Of a stretch of DNA of 64,000 bases, positions 22,617 through 34,549 are shown one piece after another. The translations under genes were made by a program, and so were the position numbers. The stretch comes from Achatina immaculata (lineage: Eukaryota > Mollusca > Gastropoda > Stylommatophora > Achatinidae): the NCBI GenBank assembly GCA_009760885.1, contig CM019710.1, positions 2,396,633 to 2,460,632 on the forward strand, written 5' to 3'. The notes beneath the pieces are model-generated. The model did not search any database. It saw only the letters and a program-made list of their open reading frames with translations, and was not told where the DNA came from. Numbering within the stretch: position 1 is the first letter of the stretch; each line of letters opens with the position of its first letter.

Positions 22617-23592
22617 CTAAAAGTCACCATCTTGCGCCAGTAGAAAGTGGTCTACAGCATGAATGACGTCATCATCTGAAGCAAATTTGGGACCACTTAG
22701 CTCCTTTTTGGGTTTGGTAAACAGGTAATAGTCCGAAGGGGCCAAATCTGAGGAATAAGGAGGATGTTCAAGAAGCTGGAAGCCGCTTTCATGAATGACA
22801 GCCATTGCCACAGCCAACTTGTGAGCTGGAGTATTGTCTTGCAGAAAGATGACTCCTCTCGTAAATTTCCCTCGACGCTTTTCTTTCAGTTTGACCCGCA
22901 TTTGCTTCACAAGATTAGCATAATAGGCCCTGGTGACCGTTCTGCCCTTTTGAAGGTGGTCTACCAATACCACACCTTCTGAATCCCAAAAGTTGGAAGC
23001 CATCACTTTGCCTGCAGACATAACCACCATTGCTTGCTTTCGAGGTGGGGATCCATGATGTTTCTACTTCTTTGACTGTTCTTTGATTTCTGGTTGAAAA
23101 TGATGAACCCAAGTCTCATCCATAGTAACAAATTGCTGAAAAAACTTTTCAGGATCTGCAGAAAAATGGCCAAGATTGTCAAGAGACATGACTTGTCATG
23201 TTGAGACACTGTCGTTTGTAATCAGCTCCAATAAGTTTCGGGACCCATTGAGCAGAGACCTTTGTCATTTGAAGATCATTGTGAATAATGGCATGAACAC
23301 GTTCCTGGGAGAGATGCCCAACTCAGTAGCAATGTACCGTTCAGTTAGTCGTCGATACTCCATTATCATGTCATGGATTCTGCTGGTTGTTACCGTTCTT
23401 GGTCTTCCTGGACGGGGATCATCTTCCAGACTCTCCCTTCCATGTTTGAATTGAGCTGCTCATTTCTTCACTTGTGCTGTAAGAAGGAGCACTCTCTCCT
23501 AGAATCTCCACCATATCCTCATGGATCTCCTTCGATGATAAGCCCTTGATACAGAGATAGCGAGTGACTGGTCAGTGTGAAATTTTATCCAT
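22617..23592 (-). pseudogene. mariner transposase pseudogene (D,D34D type)
   Basis: Minus strand from ATG at 23592 (MDKISH, then a stop) through RYLCIKGLSSKEIHEDMVEI and a frameshift. TMDETWVHHF gives the first Asp, LQDNTPAHK the second, and PPYSSDLAPSDYYLF the third. The C-terminal half (from 23030) is an intact frame; the N-terminal half is broken. The region around it (22490-23640) is probably part of the element, but I could not match terminal repeats. Confidence 0.87.
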
Positions 23593-23963
23593 TTTCTCAA
23601 TTTCTGCCACCCCTTACCACTTCAGAAGCCTGTAAAAAAAAAAATTGGTTGCAGTTAATTTCTTTAAACTTGGTGTTTAATCTTACATTGACCTGATCTA
23701 CAAATGCACCTAATATCAACTATGTGTTTCAAGTATTTGTACATTATGCCGAGAACTTATCAGTCACCCCTCATACATGTCAGAGTCACTTGAGAACAAC
23801 ACCAGCAGCAGCTTAACCAATGGGGAAAAAAAAAATAACATGAGCGGTAATTTGCTGCTGTAAATCTAGCGGCACTTTTTAAGTCTTTTAACTGCACCTC
23901 ACTGTAAGCCTGACCTGAACATTAAACAATCTCACCACAGTCACTGCTACAACCATGCACTCA

Positions 23964-23966
<3 letters not shown>

Positions 23967-24000
<34 letters not shown>
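23967..24000. repeat. (TC)n microsatellite
   Basis: About 17 TC dinucleotides in the intron, 70 bp before the exon at 24071. Confidence 0.95.
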
Positions 24001-24070
24001 AATAGCAGTTTCTCTCTAAAGTTTTTATTTAGACAGTTGCTAATAAATAAATGAAAGCTTTTTGTTTCAG

Positions 24071-24199
24071 AGTTTCCTGGACAACTTCAGTGTTGCAAAG
24101 GCCAAGTTGGATGAAGCAGGCCAAGCAGTGAAAGAAGCATCTAAAGATGTGGCCAAAAACTTACAGGAGAAGGCACCTCGGATAAAGTTAGATGTCACA
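24071..24199 (+). CDS. VPS13: VPS13 exon (SFLDNFSVAKAKLDEAG helix)
   Basis: Acceptor TTTTGTTTCAG, donor GTCAGT (a weaker donor; GTAACT four bases on would break phase). Phase 0 at both ends. It encodes SFLDNFSVAKAKLDEAGQAV and an Ala/Lys-rich amphipathic helix ending in RIKLDVT. In the family this helix crosses the groove between two beta sheets, ahead of the APxxxxPQ(N/S)S strand carried by the next exon. Confidence 0.95.
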
Positions 24200-24715
24200 G
24201 TCAGTAACTTTTTGTCTTACAAATATTCTTTATTTGAAATTTCTTTCTCTCTGCATGTAAATAGTATAAGTGGTGGATGCCGGCAAGTTCACGCATAAAC
24301 AGTGTCTATTTCATTCACCACAATCGAAATGCTTAATTGCAGTTTTGCACTAAGTGTAACATCTTTACAAGCTGTCTTAAGCTTTGTGCTAACAGAATTA
24401 CAAATTACATTGAGATAAAGCATTGGCTTGGTTCAGACCTATGGTGGTTTGGTGCTGAGATGCTGAGTAGTGCAATTCCCAGGGAAGGAGCTTGCTGGTG
24501 TCACTCTTGATGCCTCTATCATAGCTTGCTGCAAAACAAATGCTGTTTTCACTTCATCCTTTATCTTAAAATCATCTTCAGATTTCTTTCAGTTGGCAAA
24601 AACTGTTACTAATTTAGGTCATTCATAAAAGTGAAGTGGCATAAAGCAAACTTTCAAAAAAGCAAACTTTCAAAAAGTGGGGGATACTTGTATTTGTAAT
24701 TTCCTCCATACATTT
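24200..24715. other. Intron sequence, no feature recognised
   Basis: Ordinary AT-rich intron DNA apart from a short AGCAAACTTTCAAAAA duplication near 24645-24680. Confidence 0.45.
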
Positions 24716-24905
24716 TTTGACCAGATTTTCTTGTTAATCATGGCACAAAGCAGAGGCTAAGGTGGAATTAATCGCAGTTTTTTGACCAGATTTTCTTGTT
24801 AATCATGGCACAAAGCAGAGGCTAAGGTGGAATTAATCGCAGTTTTTTTACCAGATTTTCTTGTTAATCGTGGCTGGAAGCAGAGCCAAGGTAGAATTAA
24901 TGATA
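24716..24905. repeat. 62-bp tandem repeat, three copies
   Basis: The unit is ACCAGATTTTCTTGTTAATC plus ATGGCACAAAGCAGAGGCTA. The first two copies are nearly identical, the third diverged. Confidence 0.9.
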
Positions 24906-25530
24906 GTGTTTTTATTTGATCTGTTAGGTTCCTGGCAGGACATAAGATTGCTCCAATAGTCCACCATCACCACTTGCTTTGTCTTGTTTTTAATTCTTAA
25001 CCATTGTTCTAATCATTTACAAGTGAATGTTACAGTTTTATGAGTGTTAGAAACAACAGAATAAGAAAAGAAAAAAAAAAACAAAAACTAACATCAAAGT
25101 TTTTCTGAATCTTAAAAAAAAAAACCTCACAGCTTTTGATACATAAATGAATTGCTCTTTTATTTATTATTTTCTGCTCTTTGAAAAATGTTTGTGGTCA
25201 AAATGTTGGTTGTTTTTGTTGCTTTCTATTTATTTTCTTTTAATCTTTGGTTGCAGTTTTTTTTTTTTTTTCATTCAATTTAACCATTTTACTTTATAAT
25301 ACTGGTATTAACCAAGTCTTCAGTTAGCAAATTTCTCATTCTAAATAGTACAAAGACACATCTGTGAAACACCTTCACATTTTGCCCAACTTGTTGTTAC
25401 TGATGTTGTTGAAAATATTGTAATTCTGTGTTATGTGAGCTGGTGAGAAAGTTTCCAGATGGTAATTGCTGTGATGTAAGCATTTGTCCTAATTTGTGAA
25501 AGTCTCTGGTTCTAGGCTTCCAGGTCTGCT
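24906..25530. other. Intron sequence with A and T runs
   Basis: Several homopolymer runs (25068-25085, 25110-25125, 25257-25271); no gene or boundary recognised. Confidence 0.45.
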
Positions 25531-25599
25531 GACTCGGTGGGTCCAGTGAGATCATGCTAGCTGCACCTTTTCAGTTTTTACACACGGTTATGTGACCTA

Positions 25600-26272
25600 G
25601 GGTGAAGGCTAACAAGTTCAAACATGTTTGCACCAAATTTTGCGTGAAGCTTGACAAATCTGCTACCAAGGCCCAAGAAATACTTCTCATCGGGCATTGA
25701 GTGAGCACTGTTTAGGTCGAATGCAGTTATTTGAGTGGTATGCAATGGAAGACCCCGCAGTCATCAAGACTAAAGAAGGCACGAGAAGTCCAGAGTGCAT
25801 GATCTTTTTTTTCTACATCAAAAGGTATTGTTCGCCTAGAATTTGTTCCAACTGGTGTGCTACAATGAATTCTAACTTCTGTGCAATGTTCTACAACACT
25901 TGAGAGAAGAGGTACAGCGAAAAAGACCTGAACTTTGGTGCGGATGTAGTTGGCTGTCGCATAATGACAATGCACATGCTCCCATATCCCTCAGAATGGT
26001 GCAATGTCTGATGGAGAACATGGTGGCCATCCAACCCTCCGTATTCACCTGACCTAGCCTGCCGCGACTTCGCATTGTTCCTAAAAATGTAATTGAAGCT
26101 ATAGGGGTGCTGCTTTGACACTTTAGATGACATCCAAAAGGTGTTGCAGGCGGTATTGGACAGCCTTGAGGAAAATGATTTATGCTTTTCTTTTGAGTTG
26201 TAGAAAAAATGCCGGAATCGCTGTGTGCATTTCCAAGAAGTCTATTTTGAATTTGATGGCAACCTAATATAA
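25600..26272 (+). pseudogene. mariner-like transposase remnant
   Basis: Across three frames: FFDIKGIVRLEFVPTG-like block near 25810-25860, EEVQRKRPELW, DNAHAPISLRM (an HDNAPAH relic), PYSPDLACRDF-like block near 26040-26070, RFDTLDDIQKVLQ-like block near 26110-26150, and RCVHFQEVYFEF before a TAA. Order and spacing match the catalytic half of a mariner transposase; the N-terminal half is not visible. Confidence 0.75.
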
Positions 26273-26357
26273 ATATGGTAGGTCTTTTTTTTTGACATAG
26301 TCCAGGAATTTTCCAGTAGGCTCTCATATTTATTTCACTCAGTCACACTTTTTGTAG

Positions 26358-26542
26358 GTGAGAGCACCTTTGGTAGTGGTTCCCCAAAACTCCAGGAGTC
26401 ATGATGTGATAATGATCAACCTTGGAGACATAGCTGTCAAGAATAGCTTTGAGTGTGGCAGTGTTGAAAGAAAGAAATCATCATACGGTGTTTGGGTTGC
26501 TGAGAACATGACAGTTGCCCTGACCAATCTTCGCGTATCCAG
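26358..26542 (+). CDS. VPS13: VPS13 exon (VRAPLVVVPQNSRSHDVIMINLG)
   Basis: Acceptor CTTTTTGTAG, donor GTTTGG; phase 0 in, phase 2 out. The APLVVVPQNS motif and the VIMINLGDIAVKNSF strand are near-diagnostic of VPS13A/C. The end, MTVALTNLRVSR, is completed by the first base of the next exon. A decayed mariner ends about 90 bp upstream, close to the acceptor. Confidence 0.95.
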
Positions 26543-27323
26543 GTTTGGTTTTTTTCTTTCTTTTATCATAATTTGTGATCTTGTCAAGTAGCACTGATAG
26601 AGAGTACAGCAGCAGTAAGTAACATATGATGGTGGTAGGAGTTTTTTGCTGGTTTTATTGGTTATTTTGTGAAAAGACCATATCACTTCACCAGACATAA
26701 CTGACAATCAGTGGTCTACTTCTTTACCTGCTGAAACAAAAACATAGGAATGTACAGTAAATTTTGTCACTGATGCAAAAGATCATACAGGAATATACAG
26801 TAAATTTTGTCATTATTATGAAAGATCATAAGGAATGTTCAGTTTATTTTGTCACTGATATAAAAAATTGTATTTCTGTCTCTGTGGTCAATACACAGTA
26901 AAACAGTCTGGGTTATCCAGTTATAAATTGTAAAGTTGGTAGAGAGAGATGACTGGAGGAAAGATAATGGTATGATAGAGCAAATGTTGTTCTGTCTAGC
27001 AGGGAAACTAGAGAACTGTGTACAGGTTTGCTGTCTACAAAACAAGGGATGTTGATTGTGAAGTGACCCCATTGCTTTATTATTTATTAAAAACTTTTGA
27101 GAGAAGCTGCTTTACATTTTTATTGTAGATATGTTGCCCTGAAAAAAAGGGACAAAACATTCACCAGTTTACAGTACATATATGGTTTCATATGTCCAGT
27201 CTTGCCAGTCAGAAATTGTTCACCACTATCCATGTATAAGTGAAACATTTGCTTAATAATGAACAGAATCATTATCTTGTTGTCATAAAGTGTTGTCAGC
27301 TGATAAGAGTTTTATCCTTGCAG
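26543..27323. other. Intron sequence with a short ~55-bp repeat
   Basis: 26735-26875 holds three loose copies of GATCATACAGGAATATACAG plus TAAATTTTGTCA. The rest is unremarkable. Confidence 0.5.
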
Positions 27324-27477
27324 AGGAGTATTCCAGGATGAGCTGGGCACAGTTGCCTTTGAGGTTACAATCCTTGAACCTATGACATTCAAAGTTGACA
27401 TCTGCAGAAACTTATCCACAGGCTATTATCATGGAATTCCAGATTTGGCAGTCAGAGGTGTGTTGGAAAAAATTGAT
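27324..27477 (+). CDS. VPS13: VPS13 exon (GVFQDELGTVAFEVTILEP...)
   Basis: Acceptor TATCCTTGCAG, donor GTAAGT; phase 2 in, phase 0 out. The translation has FEVTILEPMTFKVDICRNLS and then YYHGIPDLAVRGVLEKID. The I-L-x-P-x-x-x-x-V-x-I-x-R-N-L pattern and the I-P-D-L-x-V-x-G strand fit the same region of VPS13. Confidence 0.92.
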
Positions 27478-27694
27478 GTAAGTAAAATCCAGTGTATGCA
27501 TCATGTTATGTTTGTTTTGTAAGTAAAACATTCAGTAAACTTATGTTATTGCTATGTGGAGGTAGCTACAGACTGGTGACAATGTTACCGAGCAGCTTCA
27601 TACACCCAGTGTTTCTGAGAATCAAAAACAGAGGTGCGATAACTTTGCTGCATTCATTTTATCTTCTTTTTTTCATGTTGGCAAAGAATATTAT

Positions 27695-28035
27695 CACTGC
27701 ATTCACTTTCGTTTTAACATTTGTGAGAGAATATTATCGCTGCATTCACTTTCATTTTAACATTTGTGAGAGAATATTATTGCTGCATTCACATTCATAG
27801 TAACAAAGAATGTTGTCACTGCCTTCACATTCATATTAGCCACATTCACCTTCATGGTAACAAAGAATGTTATCACTACATTCACATTCATGTTAGCCAC
27901 GTTCACGGTAACAAAGAATGTCACTGCATTCACATTAATGTTAATCACATTCACATAACAAAGAATATTATCACTGCATTCACATTCATGTTATTCACAT
28001 TCACAGTAACAAAGAATGTTATCACTGCATTGATT
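27695..28035. repeat. ~45-60 bp degenerate minisatellite (CATTCACATTCATGTTA)
   Basis: About seven copies of AACAAAGAATGTTATCACTG plus CATTCACATTCATGTTAGCC. It ends only about 15 bp before the acceptor of the exon at 28050, so array length sets the branch-point context of that exon. Confidence 0.85.
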
Positions 28036-28049
28036 TTATCTTGTCCAAG

Positions 28050-28194
28050 ATTGCTGTGGAGCAGGAAGATGTAAGACTGCTGTTGCTGATTGTCTCAGAG
28101 AATCTTGAAGAGAAGGATCCTAATGGAGCTGATCCTGTCAGAGATAAGCAGCCTGCCATTGTTGAAGAGCATAAGCAGCAGACAGAAACAACAT
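28050..28194 (+). CDS. VPS13: VPS13 exon (IAVEQEDVRLLLLIVSENL + acidic loop)
   Basis: Acceptor TCTTGTCCAAG, donor GTTAGT; phase 0 in, phase 1 out. It carries EQEDVRLLLLIVSENLEEKD, matching the VPS13 sequence in which a strand is followed by a conserved L-x-x-x-N-L helix start, then a charged low-complexity linker (DKQPAIVEEHKQQTETT). The frame meets a TAG just past the donor, as expected for an intron. Confidence 0.9.
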
Positions 28195-28941
28195 GTTAGT
28201 GTAGCATTGCTCGTATAGGTGTTGGCAGCCAGCATGAATATAGTACTTGTTGTTGTTCACTAATGTTACAGTCTATCTGTTAAGATGCTGGTGAGAATAG
28301 TTGCTAACTGTAATGTTATTTTAATTAAAGATATTATAAGATTTTGTATGGCCAGCAAAACACACATTCTGTGAATTTGATATGGTTAGATGAAATTTAC
28401 TAATTATGGCAGAGTATGCATGTGTAGTAAGTGTTTGCATCTGTACTGAAAATGCTCTGAAGAACATGATAATCCAGTGGCCAGTATATCCGTAAGATAG
28501 TGGCCATTCGCGAGGTCTAATTTAGCCATGGTGCTCCATCATCACCAATTTAACAACAGTACAACATGAGGTACTGTATACAAGACATTCTGATGATATA
28601 CACAGTAGAACAGTTTATATACCCAGGTAAGTCCATAAATGAAGAAGAAAGATCCATAACCAGTAATTTGGTGTTTAATCAACATGCAGCTTGATGATGA
28701 TGGAATCCAGGATGTATGAAGCTGAATATCAAATGTGATGAGTCAAATTACTGGTTATAATACACATAATATAATTCTGGGTAGTTATGCCAGAACATGG
28801 TTATAATACTGGCATGAGAATTCAGTTCATACAAGACACATTCTATCTTGGTCACAGTTACACTACCTAACAAATACCAAACTTCAATTGACCCAAGATT
28901 TTGTCTCATGGTCACTTTGCATGAGAAAGGAGATGCATATG
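28195..28941. other. Intron sequence with a possible LINE scrap
   Basis: Around 28610-28690 a + strand reading FIYPGKSINEEERSITSNLV resembles the Y-L-G-x-x-I-x-E-D stretch of a LINE reverse transcriptase. It is too short to classify. No other feature. Confidence 0.35.
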
Positions 28942-28949
28942 ATCTAGAA

Positions 28950-29906
28950 CAGTGGTTCCCATTTGGTGGTCTGTGGATCCCCAGGGGTCAGCAGAACCTG
29001 CAGTAGGGTCCATGAGAAAAACTCAAGGTTCCTTTTTTATTTTCATTTTGAAATTTTTTATTGTGGAAGTGTCACTGTGGTAAAAAGAGGCATGGTATTA
29101 TTAACAGCTGATGTTGTGGAAGTGTTACTGTGATAAGATGGGACATGGTATGAGTTAACAGCTGATGTTGTGGAAGTGTTACTGTGATAAGATGGGACAT
29201 GTTATGAGTTAATAGCTGATGTTGTGGAAGTGTTACTGTGATAACACGAGACATGGTATGAGTTAACAGCTGATGTTGTGGAAGTGTTACTGTGATAACA
29301 CGGGACATGGTATGAGTTAACAGCTGATGTTGTGGAAGTGTTACTGTGATAAGATGGGACATGGTATGAGTTAACAGCTGATGTTGTGGAAGTGTTACTG
29401 TGATAAGATGGGACATGTTATGAGTTAATAGCTGATGTTGTGGAAGTGTTACTGTGATAAGATGGGACATGTTATGAGTTAACAGCTGATGTTGTGGCCA
29501 GTCCTGTGTGAAAGAAAAAACTTTTTTTTTCCCATGTTTTAAAATAGAAAATATTGAATCAGATGTGGAAGCAATTGTTTGTAATAAAAAGAGGCAAGAT
29601 TTCTCTCATCATATTTAGGTTGGTTAGCTGCCACACATTTCATATTCTGTTGATTTGTCAGAAAAAGTAGGAATGCTGTCTTTTTTTTCCTAACTCCATT
29701 ATTGTCATTTTGAAAATTCACCAAATTTTTGTACTGTGCATTTTAGCTTAGTGTAGCGGTTACTTATTAAAGGTTACTCTCATTCTTGTGCATTTAAAGC
29801 ACACTGCTAAAATACAGATGTGAGATTTTTCCAAAGTACGAGGATCTGTGGCCTGAATTTTGAAGCATCAGGGGGTCCTTGGACTTGAGCTAATTGGGAA
29901 CCACTG
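28950..29906. mobile_element. Non-autonomous hAT element carrying a minisatellite
   Basis: Ends are CAGTGGTTCCCA and its inverted counterpart TGGGAACCACTG. They are flanked by an 8-bp duplication with one mismatch (ATCTAGAA 28942-28949; GTCTAGAA 29907-29914). The CAGTGGTTCCCA end and 8-bp duplication are typical of hAT transposons. There is no transposase; much of the interior is a 54-bp array. Confidence 0.87.
29085..29500. repeat. 54-bp minisatellite inside the hAT element
   Basis: About eight copies of GCTGATGTTGTGGAAGTGTT plus ACTGTGATAAGATGGGACAT. Two copies in the middle share a variant (AACACGAGACATGG or AACACGGGACATGG). It is open in one minus-strand frame. Confidence 0.93.
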
Positions 29907-30050
29907 GTCTAGAAGATTCTACATATTAATAATCACTGATCACAACTCCAGTGGCAGTATTTCAGAAAAACTTAAAAATCTACCTTTGAATGTAATGGAG
30001 TTAACATAATTCCACATAAACCAATATTGAAACAACTATGTTTACCTCAG

Positions 30051-30175
30051 TGAGCACTATACCTGAAGACAGCGTTGAAGAGCCAGACAAAACAGCAGAA
30101 GTTCGCCCAACTCTGAAAGTGGATTTTGAGCTGCGAACCATCAGCATTGAACTATATCGTGGCTCAGTGGACAAG
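30051..30175 (+). CDS. VPS13: VPS13 exon (LKVDFELRTISIELYRGSVDK)
   Basis: Acceptor TTTACCTCAG, donor GTACAC; phase 1 in, phase 0 out. An acidic linker (STIPEDSVEEPDKTAEV) leads into TLKVDFELRTISIELYRG, the strand pair that opens a new repeat of the rod. The linker length and the donor (GTACAC) are the least typical aspects. Confidence 0.88.
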
Positions 30176-30677
30176 GTACACTTCGTAGTTTGATCAGTTT
30201 TTCAACCATATTCTGTCAGTATCATTTCCATATGGCTACATACATCTGTTCTAACAAAGATGATACTATGGTAGTTTTCATCTTCTTCAGAATTTCTGTG
30301 ATCTTTTTCTGAACCAGCTAAAATGACATCTTTTACATTATGTGTTATTGTGTCTTTTTACTTTCAGCATGCCATTTTTGTTACAAAATCCATTTTGTTC
30401 TAGAAATAAATATTGTGTATGCTGTTTGCAGATTATTAACACTCAGAGTACATCAGACACAAAACAACTCAGATGATCAGAAGCAGTAATGCCCCTCATC
30501 AGATGAATGTACTGGCACCTTCAGTTCCTGACATTTGAAGGGATATCCCAGTGTTGTAAATCCCAGGAGTCTATATCTGTTCAGACCTTGTGCTTGGTGT
30601 AGAAAGAGGCCTAGTTTGATAAAAGAATAAATCATTCAATGCTGTATCCATTTTTAAACTCTGATTGTCAAGATCCA
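30176..30677. other. Intron sequence, no feature recognised
   Basis: AT-rich intron DNA between an exon and a long minisatellite; nothing recognised. Confidence 0.45.
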
Positions 30678-31478
30678 AAGGATTACTGGAACTCTTACTG
30701 ATGTTAGCCCACATTCTGTTCCTGGAACTCTTGCTGATGTTGGCCCACATTCTGTTCCAGGAATTCTTGCTGATGTTGGCCCCCATTCTGTTCCTGGAAC
30801 TCTTGCTGATGTAGGCCCACATTCTGCTGCTGGAACTCTTACTGATGTTGGCCTGTTTTCTTCTGGTAGAACTCTTACTGATATTGGCCTGTTTTCTTCT
30901 GCTAGAACTCTTGCTGATATTAGCCTGTTTTCTTCTGGTAGAACTCTTGGTGATGTTGGCCTGTTTTCTTCTGGTAGAACTCTTGGTGATGTTGGCCTGT
31001 TTACTTTTGCTGAAACTCTTGCTGATATTGGCCTGTTTTCTTCTGCTAGAACTCTTGGTGATGTTGGCCTGTTTTCTGTTGCTAGAACACTTGCTGATAT
31101 TGGCCTGTTTTCTGTTGCTAGAACTCTTGGTGATGTTGGCCTGTTTTCTTTTACTGAAACTTGCTGATGTTGGCCTGTTTTCTTTTACTGAAACTCTTGC
31201 TGATATTGGCCTGTTTTCTTTTGCTGAAACTCTTCTGTTGCTGGAACTTTTGTTGGTTTGTTTTCTGCTGCTAGAACTCTTGCTAATGTTTGCATGTTTT
31301 ATGTTGCAGGAACTCTTTCTGATGTTGGCCTGTTTTCTGTTGCTGGAACTCTTTCTGATGTTGACCTGTTTTCTGTTGCTGGAATTCTTTCTGATGTTGG
31401 CCTGTTTTCTGTTGCTAGAACTCTTGCTGATTTTGGCCTGTTTTCTGCTGCTGGAACTCTTGCTGATGTTGACTTACT
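30678..31478. repeat. 36-bp minisatellite, about 22 copies
   Basis: The unit is GAACTCTTGCTGATGTTGGC plus CTGTTTTCTTCTGCTA, with GGTAGAAC and GCTGAAAC variants. In one + frame each unit reads as 12 residues rich in Leu (LACFLLLELLLM), giving a 358-residue open frame that runs on into the adjacent LINE. No start context, no signal other than the repeat: not a gene. Confidence 0.93.
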
Positions 31479-31484
31479 TTTTTT

Positions 31485-34255
31485 ATTTTCATCATCATCA
31501 TCTTGTGCCGTGCCGACTGGCGTTGGCTATTATGCTTCTCCAGAGTACCCGATCCTTCATGCAGGCCATCAGTTCAGTTGGTGATCTCCTCTCACACCAT
31601 CCCGTCAGACTGTCCAGTATCATTTCTCTTGGTCTTCCTCTTGATCTTCTTCCTTCTATTTTTCCTGTTGTTATAATATTTTCAATGCCTCCTCTTCTCA
31701 TTGCATGTCCTGTGAAAGTACATTGTCTCTCTCTTATCTTTTTGACAAGGTTTTTTGTCTCTCCAGCTCTTCTCCTACATTCTTCATTAGTTATTTTTGC
31801 TGTCCAGGGTATTCGCAACATTCTTCTAATAAACCACATTTCTGCTGCTTCCAATGATTTTTGTGCAGAATTGCCTATTGTCCATGATTCACTTCCATAT
31901 AACAAGATAGGTTCAATATAGCATTTTAGGACTCGTTTTCTAACATTCATTGATAAAGATGTGTTAGCTAATATGTTTCTCATTCTCTGAAATGCAGTCT
32001 TTGCTTGGCCTATTTTGTTCCTAATTTCTGTTCTGCATTTCCCATCTGAAGTTATTACTGCTCCAAGGTATTTGAATTTCTGTACCTGCGTTAAAATAGT
32101 TCCGTTTAATTTAATACTGCATGCTGGTGGATTCTGTTTCTTAGATATAACCATAGTCTCTGTCTTTTTGATGTTCAAAGTAAGGCCTTTCTGTTCACTA
32201 TTTTGGCCACTTTATCCAAGAGATTTTGCAGGTCTTGTTGGTTCTCAGCTATCAGTACTGTGTCGTCAGCATACCGAAGGTTGTTAATATTGTATCCTCC
32301 AATTTTTATGCCTGGTTCTGTGATGATTGTTCTTAGAATATTCTCGCTATACAGAGAAAAAAGGTCTGGAGATAGTACACATCCTTGTCACACCCCTTGT
32401 TTTATAGGTTAATATTTTCCAGTTCTATTTTCAACTCGAATTGCTGCTTCTTGCTGCCAGTATAGATGTTTTACAATCCTCAGGTCTCTGCCGTCTATTG
32501 ATGTCTTCAAGCATTTTAATAATTTCATTATGTTTCACCTTGTCAAATGCCTTGGTATAATCAATGAAGCATAAGTCGAGATCTCTCTGTACTTCTAAAG
32601 CTCTTTCTGTTAGTGTTCATAAAGCATAAATGGCATTGTGTGTTCCCTTTCCTTCAACAAATCCAAACTGTTCATCTGCTATTTCCATTTTTATCTTTTT
32701 CCTTGTTCTTCTCATAATTATCCTCAGAAGTAGCTTCGTTATGTGACATGAGAGGCTGATAGTCCGGTGGTCGTCACATTCCTTTGCACCTGGTTTCTTT
32801 GGTAGTGCTATAAACGTGGATTTAATCAGGTCACTGGGAATATAACCACTGTTGTAAATATCTTTCAGTAACTTGGTTATTATTTTTATTCCTGTCTCCT
32901 CTAGTGCCTCTATTTCTTCTATTGTTATATTATCAGGCCCAGTTGCTTTTCCTTTCTTCATGTGTTTGATGGCATCTATGATTTCATCTTCAAGTATTGG
33001 TGGTCCCTCACAGTTTTCAGTATCTGGTGTTAATTCTGGTCTTTCTCCTCCATATAGCTCACCGATATACTCTGTCCATAATGTCTTCTTTTCCCATTAA
33101 CATTTTACCTTCTTTCGATTTCAGGCATCCTGTGGTATATTTTGTTTTCCTGCCTGTGAGTTCATTAATTTGTTTGTGCATGTTTTTGCTGTCTTTAATA
33201 TGAGAGTCCTCTATCTGTCTGCACTGCTCATTTAACCACACTTCTTTTGCTTCTCTGCATTTGCGTCTTATTTCTTTATTTATCTTGCTATATTTTTCCT
33301 CGTTATTATTATTCCTCCTCCTCTTGTCCATCAGTCCTAAGATGTCGTCTGACATCCATTTATTTTTAGGGGCTTCTTTTTTTGGTGGTATTATCTCCTT
33401 AACAGTTTGGTGGATAGAATCTCTTAACATTTCCCATTGTTCATCTATACTATTTATCTTTGCTATTGCATTGTATCTATTTGTTATAATAACTTTGTAT
33501 TGTTTTCGCAGTTCTTGGTCATTTTTAAGAAGTTCAGTATTCAGTTTGATGTTTCTCACTTTTCTGCCTGCTTTCTTTAGTTTTATTCTAACTTTTCCAC
33601 AGAGTGAATCATGGTCACTATTGCAGTCAGCTCCTGGCATGGTTTTTGTTGTCATTAATGCATTGCGGAATCGTTTGTTGATTAATATGTAGTCTATCTG
33701 GTTAAAAGTCTTTTTGTCTGGACTGCACCACGTTGCCAGTCTTCGAGGATGTTGTTTAAACCAGGTGTTTCCTACAACCATGCTGTGTATTCTTGCCCAT
33801 TCAATTAATTTATAACCTCTGTCATTCCTCTCCCCCAGTCCATAGTCACCAACGATGTCTGAAGTTCTTCCTTTACCAACTTTGGCATTAAAATCTCCCA
33901 TGACTATGGTAACTTCATGTGACTTTGTGTGTTTTAGTGCTGTCTCTATGTCATTATAAAATATCTGTACATCTTCTTCAGAGCTTTCATATGTTGGAGC
34001 GTACACTTGTATAATATTTATGTTTATCGGTTGTCCTTTCAGTTGGGCTAGCAGGACTCGGTCCGAGATGTTCAAATATCCTACAGTTTGTCCTTGCCGT
34101 TTGTTCATCAAATATAATTCCTACTCCTCGTTCATGTTTCTCACTTCCTGAATATATTATTGTATATTTATCTGATTTTATCTTCCCTGCACCTGTCCAT
34201 CTAAATTCACTCATTCCTTTTTTATTTGACCAATTACTTATATATACCACCAGTC
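31485..34255 (-). mobile_element. RTE-type LINE family B, nearly complete
   Basis: Read on the minus strand, it runs from a broken apurinic-type endonuclease (34250-33059: VMGDFNAKVGKG with the catalytic N/D, GDYGLGERNDRGYKLIEWAR, CNSDHDSL with the SDH motif) to the reverse transcriptase (32961-31498: [62 protein letters not shown]). It ends with a (TGA)n-like tail at 31485-31502. Frameshifts and stops disable it, but the endonuclease and YADD residues are kept. A 5-prime segment is missing. Confidence 0.9.
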
Positions 34256-34344
34256 AGTTGTTATTTTTGTTTTTTTAATTTCACACATTTCTTGATATTT
34301 GCTATATAGGAAATTTTTGCAAATGAAATATTTTATTTTTCAAG

Positions 34345-34514
34345 ATTGGAGGAATTACTGTGAGACCGGCGGAGAAGTTGCTGACTTATCTCTGTCTGAA
34401 GATGCTGGCACTTCATCTGAACATCAGCTCTGATACATCCATGAGTGCCAGGGTTTACCTTCATGACATCAACATGGATGATTGTAGGACTGAGAAGGCT
34501 ACAGGCATCACAAA
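34345..34514 (+). CDS. VPS13: VPS13 exon (LALHLNI...ARVYLHDINMDDCR)
   Basis: Acceptor TTTATTTTTCAAG, donor GTAAGA; phase 0 in, phase 2 out. It encodes LCLKMLALHLNISSDTSMSA and RVYLHDINMDDCRTEK; the L-H-D-x-x-x-D-D-x-R pattern is characteristic of the family. It is flanked by copies of the same RTE LINE in opposite orientation (31485-34255 minus, 35362-36046 plus). Confidence 0.93.
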
Positions 34515-34549
34515 GTAAGAGGGGATTATTTAAGGTAGTGTTTTTGTCA

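Noticed and set aside
30845..31921. 358-residue Leu-rich + strand frame resembling a membrane protein
   Set aside because: It is a 36-bp minisatellite running into the antisense strand of a LINE.
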